Assembly (NCBI RefSeq): GCF_000003815.2
Contig: NW_023365728.1
Coordinates: 173,640 to 237,639, forward strand
Origin: Branchiostoma floridae
Lineage: Eukaryota > Chordata > Leptocardii > Amphioxiformes > Branchiostomatidae
DNA length: 64,000 nt
Direction: 5' to 3'
The position numbers and the translations under genes were made by a program. Of this stretch, positions 30,860 through 42,509 are shown in pieces. Numbering within the stretch: the stretch's first letter is position 1; each line of letters begins with the position of its first letter. The notes beneath the pieces were generated by a model. It was not told the origin of the DNA. It worked only from the letters and a program-made list of their open reading frames with translations, and made no database searches.

Positions 30860-31510
30860 AGGGAAGCTCTATTCCGATGTCTCTGTGTGCTGTGTGTTTG
30901 CCTAAACCTGGGAATACTGTCCGAGTACTTATAATGTCTGGCAAGTCGTTTTGTCTTGGTAGAATTTCGAAATTCAGGAAAACGATAAATATAACAGTAA
31001 ACACCATACGCTGTTGAATACACAATGGAATAATATGACAACAGAAAATTAAAAAAGAAAACAAGACAATTAGAAACAAGTGACTTTTGTATATTTGTGT
31101 TACATCGAACATAAAATAGCATGGCAAAAAAATCAACACAGGAAATCAACTGCAAAGATATCATACTACTGCGTGGTCCGTGTATGAACTTGGAAAATGA
31201 AAGCCTCTTCATGGCAGAGGGGTATGTTCTATTCCGATGTCTGTGTGCGATGTGTGTTTGCCTAAACCTGGGAATACTGTCCGAGTACTTTTAATGTCTT
31301 GGTAGAATTTCAGGAAAACCATAAATGTAACACCATACGCTATGAAATGACAACAGAAATTTAAAAAAGAAAGAAGAAAACAATCACTAGGAACAAGTGG
31401 CCAATGTATATTTGTGTTACGTCGAAGCATGGCAAAAAAATCAGCACAGGAAATCAAGTGCAAAGATATCATATTACTTCGTAGTCCATGTATGAACTTT
31501 GAAAATGAAA
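30860..31510. repeat. Tandem duplication of about 340 bp
   Basis: Sequence from ATTCCGATGTCTCTGTGTGC to CATGTATGAACTTGGAAAAT at about 30870-31200 is repeated with small deletions at 31220-31510. The minus strand is open for about 200 codons in the first copy, but the second copy breaks the frame by indels. No domain is recognised, so I do not call a gene. Confidence 0.75.
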
Positions 31511-31781
31511 GCATGCTTTCAGATTTTCCTCCGTTCACTGTCCGATATAGAGATGGGTGCCGGACCTATGCATCACAATGTGATGTATGGCAACTTTAGC
31601 TTTAGCTTTATACTGAAGTGTTTTAGCACGGGGATCGCCCACCCGTGACGTCAGAGTGGGCTGGAGGACCCTGGTGCGCCCAACAACCGTCACATCCTAG
31701 AGCTGACCAGGATTTAGTTGCTGTGACTCGCTGGGTCGTGTTTTACCGCGTAGAGTGTGTTTTGATAAACAGTGAGCCAGG

Positions 31782-34700
31782 ATGAAGGTTTTATTTGTAA
31801 ACGTTTTGTTTGTGTTTGCATTTCTAACTGTTCCGCTGGTGCTGGGTATCTACATCCCGCCTGAAGGTAAGACAACAGCACAGATTTTTGGATACTTCTA
31901 CTTTTCATATAACAGGCATTACTGATATCTACGTTGTAGTTTTGCTTCCACCTTTTATATATTTCCCATCATTATCCAGATAATTTGCTTGTGATCCGTG
32001 GTTTACGTTTGTATCAGGTGTTGCACTCCATTTCGGTCTCTTTGCGTAGTCAAACGTTTTTGCGAAAAGTAACAAAACAAAACACAATTACGAGGAGTTT
32101 TCTATCGGAGCCAGAGGTTTTATTCAAATTTTGTAGTTTGTTTTAAAACAAATTAATTTCCGGACATACCAAGAATGAAAAAGCATTGCAAGTAGTTTAT
32201 TTTTTTTAAATCATCATCTCCCTGCAAGAATAAGTAAATTTGTACTTAATTAAAAGACGGCTAATAACTTATCCACTGCTAATTATGTAATGGTGAAAAG
32301 ACAGAGACAAGCCGCCATTTGGAAGTTGTACATGTTCTACTATAACTAAGGTAAGAGAGATATGTTAATGTAATATTCGAACATTCCATTCAATATTAGT
32401 GTACGAAACATGAGAAGAAATCAATGATATTGGACTCGGATCGAATGTCAAGTTCGCGACCGGGAAAGTCACGGTAGCAAAACATTGCCTTGTGACCCGT
32501 GAGAGCTTTATAAACAGTTCTCAAATCGGCATTGGGATTAATAACCTGAGCTCTACATATACTTTAACAACGTTGTTTTTTTCATTATAAAGCTGCCATT
32601 ATAGTTTCATACACTTTAACATACAAATAAAATGTGTCACCTTTCTGACTAGGATTAGTAACGTTAGAGCGAAATCGTACGTTTTAGGAGACCAATTATC
32701 AACGGAATATGAATAGATGTGTTCTCTTGTCTAATCTCCAACCAGATCCACGGTGGCGTAATATTTAGTATCGAACCCACCATAGGCCAATGGTCTCACT
32801 TTGCATTGGCAAACTACCCTTCTTGGTCGGCTTTGATAGTTTATTACGCCACCGTAGGATCTGCTTGGAGATGAATCTTGTCAGCTCCGCGGAAGAGTTT
32901 TCCCAGTCGATGATTTTTCCCCCTTCTGTGCCCTGCAGAAAAAATCCTGAGCTGTGCGGCCCGACAGAAAGCCGGGACAGACCCGTTTCCCCTGCACTGT
33001 GCCGATGACGGGACCTTCAAGCCGCGTCAGTGTGACGTCACGGCCGGCCTGTGCTACTGCGCGCACCCCGAGCGGGGAACCATATACAGCGAGACGGCCG
33101 TACCTGCAGGACAAGCGCATGCGCAGGGGCCGGACTGTGACAAGTACTGGCGGGAACACGGTGCGTGACATGTTCTTCCTTGTGCTTGATACATGACAGT
33201 CGTGGTTGTGTTACAATAACTTACATTCCCAGTAGGCTGTGTAAGCAGAATACATATCCAGTAAACCACGGGAACACGGTGCGTGAATTGTTCTTCCTTG
33301 TGCTTGATACACGACAAGTTTGTTTACATACCCAGTAGGCTGTGTAACGCAAACTCAGCTCTCCGGATGTAGCTATTGTCGAAAATTTAAGATACTAGTA
33401 GTGTCTGCCATCTCTGTCACCAGTGGAAATGTAGCTCCTCCACGAGCTGCACTGGATCGAGATCACTTTGACGTTTTCTTTATTTTTGTTTCAAAGACGC
33501 CCCTGATGACGATGCCGTCCCAATGCTCCTGATGTTACCTGTGGATCCTCCTGTCGCCATCACGGCTCTCTCTAACGACATAGAGCAGCCCGCCGCAGAC
33601 TCTAACGACATAGAACAGGCTGCCGCAGACANNNNNNNNNNNNNNNNNNNNNNNNNNNNNNNNNNNNNNNNNNNNNNNNNNNNNNNNNNNNNNNNNNNNN
33701 NNNNNNNNNNNNNNNNNNNNNNNNNNNNNNNCGGTCAGGACAAAGCTTCTGTTCAATATGTTCAATATAGGAACATGGTCTATAATGGCCGGGAAAACGC
33801 TTCTATTCTATATGTTCAGTATAGGAACACTGTCTATGACGGTCAGGAAAACGCTTTTATTCAATAGGTTCAGTATAGGATTAGATACATGACTACGCGG
33901 TTGGGCAACTTTCCGTGTTGATCATTCATTACCGTAAAGCCAAGCTACTCCTGGTTTTAGCTGCTGAAACTGGGTAACATGGAGAAAAACTGCTACCAAC
34001 ATTTACCAATCCTCCTGTAATCCATGTAATCTGAAGAAACTGGAATGGAATCTGATCCCCCCTTTTTTTTCTTTCCAGACGAGGATATTGACTTGTGTGA
34101 CTTCGCCCAGTGCGAGGCCCACTCCCGCTGCGTGGCGCCCCCTGGCGCGCAGGTGCCACTGTGCAGGTGCGACGCGGGTTACGGCAGTGTGGGCGGGGCG
34201 GCGTGCACGTCCAGGTGTGAACTGGAGCCCGGGTTCTGCAGGAACGACGGCAGGTGCGACGTGCAGCCGGAACTCGGCGTCATCTGCAGGTGGGAACGGC
34301 TACTGTGTCCCTGACGTCATGACCGAAACGTGAAAATCGACGCTTTTTACTAACTTCTCTCCAAGCAGAGGTTGGTGGGGGAAATCGTGAAGAAAATCTG
34401 CTTGGAGAGTACGGACTAACTACGCTAGCTGAGAGAATATTTGCCATTATTTTATAGGGGACCGGCCTAGCCTCCTCCGCAGACTTTCAGCAGCAGCGGC
34501 GAGGCTCATAAACTCCCTTCCCCGGCATTGAATTTAAACCCATAACTTCATCACTGCAACTAAGCGTTTTTAAAGCACAGTTGTCCTGGCATTTGTTGTA
34601 ATGTGTCCAATTATTTCATCATTGGGTGGGAAACTGGACTTGCGTTTATCTTTTCTTGTTATGCTCTGTATAATGTATTATTTTCTGTCTGAAGTGATTT

Positions 34701-37700
34701 TCCTTTGCTTTTCATTTGTACTTGATTTTTCTTTGTAAAAATGTATGCTTTTTTATGTAAGGGGTAGCGTCAAAATAAGTCTTGTACTTGAGTACGCCAC
34801 CTCTTTGTCATATTGTATTATTGTTTAAATGTTTGAATAAAAAAATTTAAAACCTGGCACATCGCCAATCAGCGCTCCCGTAAGAAAATAAAAGCTGCTG
34901 GAAGTTTAACTGTAGGACCCACCCCGCAGTTTCGACGGGAATGTTAAATTCCCCACGGTCCTTTTGTTTCACTTTCACTTTCCTTTCCTTCCAAGATGCC
35001 GGGCTGGCGCGTCCTGGTGGCACGCGGGACTGCGGTGTGAGACCTACATGTCGTACTTCATGGTGTTCTCCATCGGCGGCGGCGCGGTGGGGGGCGTCTT
35101 CGTCATCATGCTGCTGTGCCTCATCCTCGTCGCCAAGAAGGTCCCCAACAAGACCCGGCCCCACAGCTACTACCCCAGGTAGGTGTGTCTCATTGTCGTC
35201 GCCAAGAAGGTCCCCAACAAGACCCGGCCCCACACCTACTACCCCAGGTAGGTGTGCCTCATTGTCGTCGCCAAGAAGGTCCCCAACAAGACCCGGCCCC
35301 ACAGCTACTACCCCAGGTAGGTGTGTCCCATGCTCGTCGCCAAGAAGGTCCCCAACAAGACCCGGGCCCACACCTACTACCCCAGGTAAGTGTGTCTCAT
35401 TGTCGTCGCCAAGAAGGTCCCCAACAAGAACCGGCCCCAGAACTACTAGCCCAGGTAAGTGTGTCTCATTGTCGTCGCCAAGAAGGTTCCCACAAAGAAC
35501 CGGTCCCACAACTACTACCCAGGTAGGTGTGTCTCATTGTCGTCGCCAAGAAGGTCCCCAACAAGACCCGGTCCCACACCTACTACCCCAGGTAAGTGTG
35601 TCTCATCCTCGTCGCCAAGAAGGTCCCCAACAAGACCCGGCCCCACACCTACTACCCCAGGTAGGTGTGCCTCATTGTCGTCGCCAAGAAGGTCCCCAAC
35701 AAGACCCGGCCCCACACCTACTACCCCAGGTAGGTGTGTCTCATTGTCGTCACCAAGAAGGTCCCCAACAAGACCCGGCCCGACACCTACTACCCCAGGT
35801 AGGTGTGTCTCATCCTCGTCGCCAAGAAGGTCCCCAACAAGACCCGGCCCCACACCTACTACCCCAGGTAAGTGTGTCTCATTGTCGTCGCCAAGAAGGT
35901 CCCCAACAAGACCCGGCCCCACAGCTACTACCCCAGGTAAGTGTGCCTCATCCTCGTCGCCAAGAAGGTCCCCAACAAGACCCGGCCCCACACCTACTAC
36001 CCCAGGTAGGTGTGTCTCATTGTCGTCGCCAAGAAGGTCCCCAACAAGACCCGGTCCCACACCTACTACCCCAGGTAAGTGTGTCTCATCCTCGTCGCCA
36101 AGAAGGTCCCCAACAAGACCCGGCCCCACACCTACTACCCCAGGTAGGTGTGTCTCATCCTCGTCGCCAAGAAGGTCCCCAACAAGACCCGGTCCCACAC
36201 CTACTACCCCAGGTAGGTGTGCCTCATTGTCGTCGCCAAGAAGGTCCCCAACAAGACCCGGTCCCACAGCTACTACCCCAGGTAAGTGTGCCTCATCCTG
36301 NNNNNNNNNNNNNNNNNNNNNNNNNNNNNNNNNNNNNNNNNNNNNNNNNNNNNNNNNNNNNNNNNNNNNNNNNNNNNNNNNNNNNNNNNNNNNNNNNNNN
36401 AAACAAGAACTACACTAAAACTAAAACCGATTTCCCAGCCCGTACAGGCGCCCGTTCTTCATGGAGGCCCCCGCCCCGGGAGTGAGCGGCCCCGCGGAGA
36501 CCACGTGGAAGGAGAACCCGATGTTTATAGACGAGCAGGAGGAGGACATCTACAGCACCATCAGCCGTAAGGCCGGTCAGGAGATCTCGCGAGAGCTGCG
36601 AGAACTGGAGGCGTCCGACATCGAGGATCCTTACGGCATTATAGGTGAGAAAATTAGCCTCTTAAAGGCTCCTGAAGGTTCTTAAAAATAGCAGTCTCTA
36701 AATGGATCCCTACGGCATCATAGGTGAACTTGCTTAAATAGCGTCTAACAGGCTCCTTACGGCACCATAGGTGGTCAGGTAGCTAGTAGATACCAGGGAC
36801 AGAGACAAGAAAATCTCCAACATTTTCCTCCAGTCACGCAGAGATCTGCACGTCTCAAACTCAACTTGATGTCACGATGGAGCTTCCTGTACAGCTACCT
36901 GCAGACGATAGATCCACTGATGACGCGCACGCGCACTTACTAATCTCTACCAGACTCCGGGTCGCTAGAAAACCATAGAAATGGAACAAATAGAGGAGTA
37001 AGCCGGCCAGAGGAGTATAACCGGCCAGTCCGTAGCCGCGTAGGTCGCGTACTGTTTCCTGGCCGGCTACACTCCTCTGGCCGGCTTACTCTTCTATTTG
37101 TTTCATTTCTACGGTTTTCCATCGACCCGGAGTCTGGTAGAGAGTACACTAACCTCACCTTTCCTTTTCAGGCATGTTCACCAAAGCGGAGTCCATCTCG
37201 ACTAGCGGTGCAAAACTGCCCCCTGGCGACTGGAACGGGGTGGTGCGTTTCAAACCGACGGTGGAGTGTATAGATCCCAACTGGAAGGTAAACAGCTAAT
37301 ATAACGCGCAAAATCAACAAAGTGCTGTGTATCACGGATTGAACAAACTTAGATAAATACCTCTACGTGAATTTTCGTTTTCGCTATTAGTGTACAGCCT
37401 GGAAAACAAGCCTCAACCTGCTGCGATACTCTCCAAGCAGAGGTTTGGCTCCGGATGTTTTTTTAATGTCCTTCATGCGTTTTATTCGTCACGAACGTGT
37501 CTTATTCTTCATGAACGTGTCTTATTCTTCACGAACGTGTCTTATTCTTCATGAACGTGTCTTATTCTTCACGAACGTGTCTTATTCTTCACGAACGTAT
37601 CTTGTTCTTCACGAACGTGTCTAATTATCTCCCTCCTTCTCGCCCAGTTCAAGATCAAGCGGCCGCGCTACGCCTTCAACCCGGAGTACGAGCAGCAGAG

Positions 37701-37722
37701 AGACGACTTGTCCTGGCCCTGA
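31782..37722 (+). CDS. Membrane protein: signal peptide, thyroglobulin-1, two EGF, TM, tail
   Basis: Exons: 31782-31866, 32939-33160, 33497 into the gap at 33632, 34079-34289, 34996-35178, 36448-36644, 37172-37287, 37648-37722. All visible joins agree in phase. Exon 1 is a signal peptide (MKVLFVNVLFVFAFLTVPLV). Exon 2 is a thyroglobulin type-1 domain: CAARQKAGTD, then QCDVTAGLCYCAHPERG with the conserved QC and CxC, and a last Cys (PDC). Exon 3 is acidic with repeats SNDIEQPAAD and SNDIEQAAAD cut by N. Exon 4 and the start of 5 hold two EGF modules (DIDLCDFAQCEAHSRC; CELEPGFCRNDGRC). Exon 5 continues with the span YFMVFSIGGGAVGGVFVIML. The tail has YSTI and YGII motifs and ends FKIKRPRYAFNPEYEQQ and LSWP. 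I do not recognise the gene; EpCAM-type proteins combine these modules in a different order. Function is unknown; adhesion or receptor is a guess. Confidence 0.85.
32732..32875. mobile_element. 144-bp MITE, TAATCTCCAASCAGATCC subfamily
   Basis: The inverted ends TAATCTCCAACCAGATCCAC and (inverted) TCATCTCCAAGCAGATCCTA are followed by GGTGGCG on both sides. TCTTGTC flanks it directly at 32725-32731 and 32876-32882. In intron 1 of the thyroglobulin-1/EGF gene. Confidence 0.8.
33240..33315 (+). repeat. Donor-edge copy of the thyroglobulin-1 exon
   Basis: Second copy of CGGGAACACGGTGCGTGA with the following TGTTCTTCCTTGTGCTTGAT, the last exon bases plus intron start, about 95 bp after the true donor. 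Confidence 0.85.
33632..33731. other. Assembly gap (100 N) inside acidic-repeat exon
   Basis: A run of exactly 100 N, the usual placeholder for unknown length. It interrupts two copies of a 30-bp coding repeat (SNDIEQ-P/A-AAD), so the array is probably longer in the real genome. The end of this exon and its donor are not visible. Sequence after the gap to about 33870 is three copies of a unit of about 56 bp (GGTCAGGAAAACGCTTCTAT) and is probably intron. Confidence 0.8.
34356..34411. mobile_element. 56-bp MITE remnant, TCTCTCCAAGCAGA family
   Basis: Ends TCTCTCCAAGCAGAG and CTGCTTGGAGAGTA around a 27-bp centre. In the EGF-TM intron. A single half-copy of the same end is at 37427-37447. Confidence 0.75.
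34440..34858 (+). mobile_element. Possible LINE 3' end
   Basis: AT-rich sequence ending GTTTGAATAAAAAAATTTAA after TTGTACTTGAGTACGCCACC, like the untranslated end of a LINE. No coding sequence remains; similarity to the segment at 49145-49400 is general rather than exact. Confidence 0.3.
35179..36300 (+). repeat. 69-bp exon-edge minisatellite, about 16 units, after the TM exon
   Basis: Each unit repeats the last part of the membrane exon (LIVVAKKVPNKTRPHTYYP then AG) with the following donor GTAGGT or GTAAGT and ten bases of intron. The period is 69 bp as measured between the three first copies (GTCCCCAACA at 35141, 35210, 35279). In the true reading frame each unit has TAG or TAA right after the Arg codon. 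The array runs into the N gap at 36301-36400. Confidence 0.92.
36301..36400. other. Assembly gap (100 N) in repeat array
   Basis: Placeholder gap at the downstream end of the 69-bp array. The true array length is unknown. Sequence after it (36401-36447) is a polypyrimidine-containing acceptor region for exon 36448. Confidence 0.85.
36645..36770 (+). repeat. Two donor-edge copies of the tail exon
   Basis: GGATCCCTACGGCATCATAG with GTGAAC, and CTCCTTACGGCACCATAG with GTGGTC, repeat the exon end (DPYGII) and donor (GTGAGA) of exon 36448-36644. Confidence 0.8.
36944..37143. mobile_element. 200-bp palindromic MITE
   Basis: Long inverted repeat with ends TCTCTACCAGACTCCGGGTC and complement. The arms contain AGAGGAGTAAGCCGGCCAGA. 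It differs from the TCTCCAAGCAGA family. It lies just before the acceptor of exon 37172. Confidence 0.88.
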
Positions 37723-37809
37723 TGGCGGCTCAAGCACGCCCCCTAGCGGGACGACTTGTCCTGGCCCTGATGGTCGCTCAAGTGCGCCCACTAGCGGTCT
37801 GTAAATAAA
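37720..37809 (+). repeat. Duplicated stop region and poly(A) signal of the thyroglobulin-1/EGF gene
   Basis: The last codons and stop of the gene (GACGACTTGTCCTGGCCCTGA) are repeated about 46 bp later with their flank, followed directly by AATAAA at 37804-37809. The first stop at 37720-37722 ends the protein. Confidence 0.7.
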
Positions 37810-37814
37810 CCGCA

Positions 37815-39350
37815 ACGGCTACGCGCTCCAATGGATGTTGGAAGGTGCTACTGTAATGATGACAACGATTCCCTCCATCACGGAGATGATCCAAGAGAGC
37901 GGATTTTTGAACTTATTTCTTCTTTGATTCCTTTCTCGATTGCTTTCTGTATACTAGTTCAATCTTATGACAACTAGACTATAATTTATCTAACCAACAC
38001 GTAAAACAAATTGTGACTTGGACCAGACACTTCTACTTCCTTGACATAACCTTTAGCCACATGACTGCGTGAACGGTGGTAAGTACCAGATAACCTGTGT
38101 CACCCCCCGTCATTGTTTAGGGTGAGCTCCAATGTACGGCACACCTCTTGCAGGGAAAAACGTAACGGTACATCGTTTGTTTGTTTGTTTGTTTATTTCG
38201 ATCTCCATCGTGCGGTCCAGAAATGTTCAATCTTGGTGCATCGGATGTTGGACTTTCTGGGTTGTGAATTTCAGTTTGTTCCGTAGTGATCCTCGAACTC
38301 TTACTGTTGTCTTTCGTTATTAAACAACTGTACAATACAAGAGTGTCCATTATTACATCATCTTGGGTTTCCCTAGCTGAACGTCGCCATCACATCCCGC
38401 TTACATGGATAGGTTTTAGTCCAGGGATACTGTTTAAATGTATTTAGGATAATGGAGCAGTAGAAGTGATGTGATGATGTTCGAACCAACTCGAATCAAC
38501 TTCCAAGACGCGTTAGAAAGTTGCAGTCGTGATTTACGTGAGTTATGGAAGTTAAAAACTGCGCAAGTGCACATCGTAACGTGGGCCGCGCACGGCAGCA
38601 AGGGTGGATATAACATACATTCGCATAATTCCACCAGGTGTCATTATACCGCCACCTAAAAAAACGTTGGTATAGAGGCCTTCTCAAGATTGTCTTCAAC
38701 AGCTAAATATGTGACTTGTATAAAATTGAGGATATTTAACATTTGGTGTTCAAGACAATTTTGGGAAGACCTCTATACTGACGTTTTTTTGAGGTGGCGG
38801 TATAATGGCACTTGGTGGAATTATGATAGTCGATGTTACTCGCTGTGTAGATTATCTAGATCCCCATGATTAAACAGCGGTGTGTGATCACGTGAACCGT
38901 AGCAGTGTTTTCTCACCACCGAGCAGGGATCAACAAAACGACGTGGCCGCTTGAAACACGAGGACCTGTCATGGGAAAAGCGCGCGGGATCGGCGGATGT
39001 TTTCAGAGGAGACACAAATAACTTCTATCATTCTTCAAACGCCTACAGCTGACATGTTTTAGTGTGGGAAGTTAACGTTATATCTATTAAGAGCTGTTTT
39101 AACATCAATTGTCATTGAGATGTGAACACCGAGCAACGCTGAAACAGCGTCATCTAGCGGGAGGCTGACGAAGTGCAGCACGAACCTGCCGATTAGCTGG
39201 GATCAATACGAGCGCTAATTAATCACGCATGCGCGCAGAATCGATTTCCTGACGGACGGCCGTTTTTGTTATGCACATCTGAGGCTAAATCTGCCGTGAC
39301 AGGAACTCGAGTTATTTGTCAAACTGATGACGCAAGCACACTGTGGCTTG
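37815..39350. other. Intergenic, one MITE, no gene seen
   Basis: Between the thyroglobulin-1/EGF gene and the microsatellite block. Apart from the hairpin at 38624-38825 and a (GTTT)n run at 38177, no gene or element was recognised. Confidence 0.5.
38624..38825. mobile_element. 202-bp palindromic MITE, CATAATTCCACC ends
   Basis: The ends CATAATTCCACCAGGTGTCA and (inverted) CATAATTCCACCAAGTGCCA extend into TTATACCGCCACCT. A second inner inverted pair, TATAGAGGCCTTCTCAAGAT and TATAGAGGTCTTCCCAAAAT, continues the hairpin. Confidence 0.88.
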
Positions 39351-39352
39351 GC

Positions 39353-39481
39353 TTAATCTCTAAGCGGATCCTACGGTAGCACAAGATACTATTAAAAGCT
39401 GGCAGAGGAGTGAAGTCAGCCTAGAAGTGTACACTTGCCAGCGTTTGATACTATGCTACCGTAGGATCTGCTTGGAGATAA
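39353..39481. mobile_element. 129-bp MITE, TAATCTCYAAGCRGATCC subfamily
   Basis: The ends TAATCTCTAAGCGGATCCTA and (inverted) TTATCTCCAAGCAGATCCTA continue CGGTAGC. The direct repeat GGCTTGGCT (9 bp) flanks it. Same subfamily as 32732-32875. Confidence 0.85.
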
Positions 39482-39554
39482 GGCTTGGCTACGTCAGACC
39501 ATAGATGCACGCACGCGTGTTGGTTTGGATAATGAGACACGCAAGATAACAGTT

Positions 39555-39705
39555 ACTCAAGAGACTGGACAGATGTCGGAAACAGACGTTTCAGCTCAGG
39601 TAGCTTCCTCTACCTTTCGTCAGTGACACTGAGTAACGTATATGTTGATCAGCAGGTTTATTTGATTAATAACCACTCACCGTTTGATTGATATGCAAAA
39701 AAACT
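39555..39705 (+). repeat. Dispersed CTTTCGTCAGTGACACTGAG repeat, third copy
   Basis: GACGTTTCAGCTCAGGTAGC, then CTACCTTTCGTCAGTGACAC, TGAG, AGCAGGTTTA and TTGATATGCAAA, in the same order as the copy at 24968. Confidence 0.65.
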
Positions 39706-40017
39706 GTCTTTACGTCTTGTAACTCAAACCAGTGTTACCTCATGGTTAGTCAGGTGAATTAATTCATTAGTTTCATGACGTAGTTAAACGGCTGATATGG
39801 AAGTTGACATTCCTGATGTAATACCCAGGGTTAAAGGAGACATATCGGTTACACTGTGGGAATATCGGCACGGATCAGTGATGTGCTCAGTTCCGTGTGC
39901 TGTGTAATTACCATGACATGGCTGGGAAGTCCGGACCGAAACATGAGAGTTTCTTACTGTTGTTTAGCTGTTTGAGCGATTACATTGCTTAATCGATCAA
40001 TTAATGAACGGCCGAAT

Positions 40018-40420
40018 GAATGGATGGATGGATGGATGGATGGATGGGTGGGTGGGTGGATGGATGGATGGATGGATGGATGGATGGATGGATGGATGGA
40101 TGGATGGATGGATGGATGGATGGATGGATGGATGGATGGATGGATGGATGGATGGATGGATGGATGGATGGATGGATGGATGGATGGATGGATGGATGGA
40201 TGGATGGATGGATGGATGGATGGATGGATGGATGGATGGATGGATGGATGGATGGATGGATGGATGGATGGATGGATGGATGGACGGACGGACGGACGGA
40301 TGGATGAATGAATGAATGAACGAACGCGTACGGATGGATGGACGAACGAATGAATGAATGAATGAATGGATGAATGAATGGATGGATGACTGACGGATGG
40401 ATGGATGGATGGATAATAAA
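40018..40420. repeat. (TGGA)n microsatellite with TGAA/CGGA variants
   Basis: About 250 bp of nearly pure TGGA followed by degenerate GACGGACG, GAATGAAT and GATGGATG stretches. Open in three plus frames because the period has no stops; not coding. Confidence 0.97.
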
Positions 40421-40683
40421 TTAATTCACGCGGGTGGATAGATCAATCACGCACGACCTACCCAACCACGGACGGACGTACCTATCGATCAAGCAAGCAA
40501 TCTAACTATCTGGCTAGATACATCCATCCATGCGCGCCGACCCCCTCCCCTCACTGCCTGCCTACCTCCCCGGTCGCTCCCTCCCAGTCAGGCATCCTTA
40601 CTGACTTCCGTCGGCAGGCGGGCAAGCAACCTACATGTCAGACATACATTCCATGCACGTCCGTCCTTGCATACATACCCCCC

Positions 40684-41225
40684 NNNNNNNNNNNNNNNNN
40701 NNNNNNNNNNNNNNNNNNNNNNNNNNNNNNNNNNNNNNNNNNNNNNNNNNNNNNNNNNNNNNNNNNNNNNNNNNNNNNNNNNNNNNNNNNNNNNNNNNNN
40801 NNNNNNNNNNNNNNNNNNNNNNNNNNNNNNNNNNNNNNNNNNNNNNNNNNNNNNNNNNNNNNNNNNNNNNNNNNNNNNNNNNNNNNNNNNNNNNNNNNNN
40901 NNNNNNNNNNNNNNNNNNNNNNNNNNNNNNNNNNNNNNNNNNNNNNNNNNNNNNNNNNNNNNNNNNNNNNNNNNNNNNNNNNNNNNNNNNNNNNNNNNNN
41001 NNNNNNNNNNNNNNNNNNNNNNNNNNNNNNNNNNNNNNNNNNNNNNNNNNNNNNNNNNNNNNNNNNNNNNNNNNNNNNNNNNNNNNNNNNNNNNNNNNNN
41101 NNNNNNNNNNNNNNNNNNNNNNNNNNNNNNNNNNNNNNNNNNNNNNNNNNNNNNNNNNNNNNNNNNNNNNNNNNNNNNNNNNNNNNNNNNNNNNNNNNNN
41201 NNNNNNNNNNNNNNNNNNNNNNNNN
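40684..41225. other. Assembly gap of 542 N
   Basis: Gap between a CCATCCATGC/ACGTCCGT-rich stretch and a GATGATGAATGGGTGGATG stretch, both microsatellite-like, so the gap probably covers more of the same repeat. Confidence 0.8.
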
Positions 41226-41404
41226 ATGATGATGATGAATGGGTGGATGAATGGATGGGTGGATGACGTGTGGATGGATGGATGGATAGAATATAAATTA
41301 AATCAGGTGTATTGTAATATCAATCAGGAACGTCATAACCAAGGTTGTACAGACGTTGCTATTGATCATGCAATCTAACAATTTGTCTAGTTTGAAACGT
41401 CGAT

Positions 41405-42290
41405 TCACGTGAACCGGTTCCCTTCACAATCTGCGTAACTCCCCGGAATATCGCTCCCAGCCCGTGACGCATCCTGAATTACTTCTGAAGACAGGAGTGC
41501 AAACAACTTTGATGTGATACATACAGTACATGTAGGGCCGTGTTGTGATACATACCCCGCTGTAGGGCCATGAGAGCGTGCAGGAGCCTTTACTGACAAA
41601 CGGCCGTGTGTTCCGAGTGTAGTGATGTACGTACTCCGCTGTAGGACCATGTTGTGATGCATACAGTACATGTAGGACCATGTTGATACATACCCCCTGT
41701 AAGACCGTGAGAGCAGGAGCCTTTACTCAGTTTATTGACAAAGCGTTGTGTCGTCAGCGCTGGCACGGCTTTTGTGATACATCAAGGAGGTTATATAACC
41801 TCATGGATACATATAAGTACATGTAGGACTGTGAGAGCGCGCAAGAGAGCCTTAAGTTTTATTGACTGTCGTCAGCCCTGACAAGGGTGCTGTGATACAT
41901 ACCGCTGTAGAACTGTGCTGTGATGTACACCGCTGTAGGACCGTGAGAGCCTTTATTGACAAACGGCCGGCCCGTCAGCCCTGGCACGGCTCATCACGCT
42001 CGGATGGTGCGAGCTGTTGTGATACATACATACCTGTAGGACGGTGTATGTAAGACTGTGAGAGCGCGAAGGAGAGCCTGTATTGACAAACAGCCGGTCC
42101 GTCAGCCCTGACACGGGTGCTGTGATACATACCTGTACGGCTGTGTTGTGATGCCCCCCCTGTAGGATTGTGAGCCTTTATTGACAGCCTGTAAAAAAGC
42201 AGGCACCTTTATTGACAAACGGCCGGCCCGTCAGCCCTGGCCCGGCTCATCACGCTCGGATGGTGCATGGCGAGCTGCGCGCCATCTGTA
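41405..42290. repeat. Complex tandem array just upstream of the mucin start
   Basis: About six irregular units with CTGTAGGACCGTGAGAGCG, then CCTTTATTGACAAACGGCCG, GTCAGCCCTGGCACGGCT and GTGATACATAC. Some copies add CATCACGCTCGGATGGTGC. It ends about 220 bp before the mucin start codon, so it probably overlaps the promoter or 5' UTR. Confidence 0.8.
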
Positions 42291-42509
42291 CCTCCCGCCG
42301 CTGCTTTGCACACTCACCTTCAGCCCGCCCTGTATACTGTGCAAGCGAGGCGCGAGGGTGAGTCACTGAAGCGCTGGGAGCCGCTCGCCGGCAGCTGTTC
42401 CGCAGGGATGCTGCTATGTTTGTTACCTGCCTTCTTCACGCTCACGTACAGCTACAGCACACCTTTATCTGGCGTCGGGATGTCACGTAAGGAGAGCCGC
42501 CGGTCCAAG

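Noticed and set aside
30595-31212. 205-codon minus-strand open frame
   Set aside because: It spans a MITE and one arm of a 340-bp duplication whose other arm has frame-shifting indels; no recognised domain.
34941-36485. 514-codon open frame through the 69-bp array (Arg/Ser/Pro-rich), and 250 codons on the other strand
   Set aside because: It is open only because the unit is 69 bp with no stop in that phase. The real exon frame (AKKVPNKTRPHSYYPR) is different and continues correctly into 36448.
40004-40315. Open frames of MDGW repeats
   Set aside because: (TGGA)n microsatellite read in three frames.
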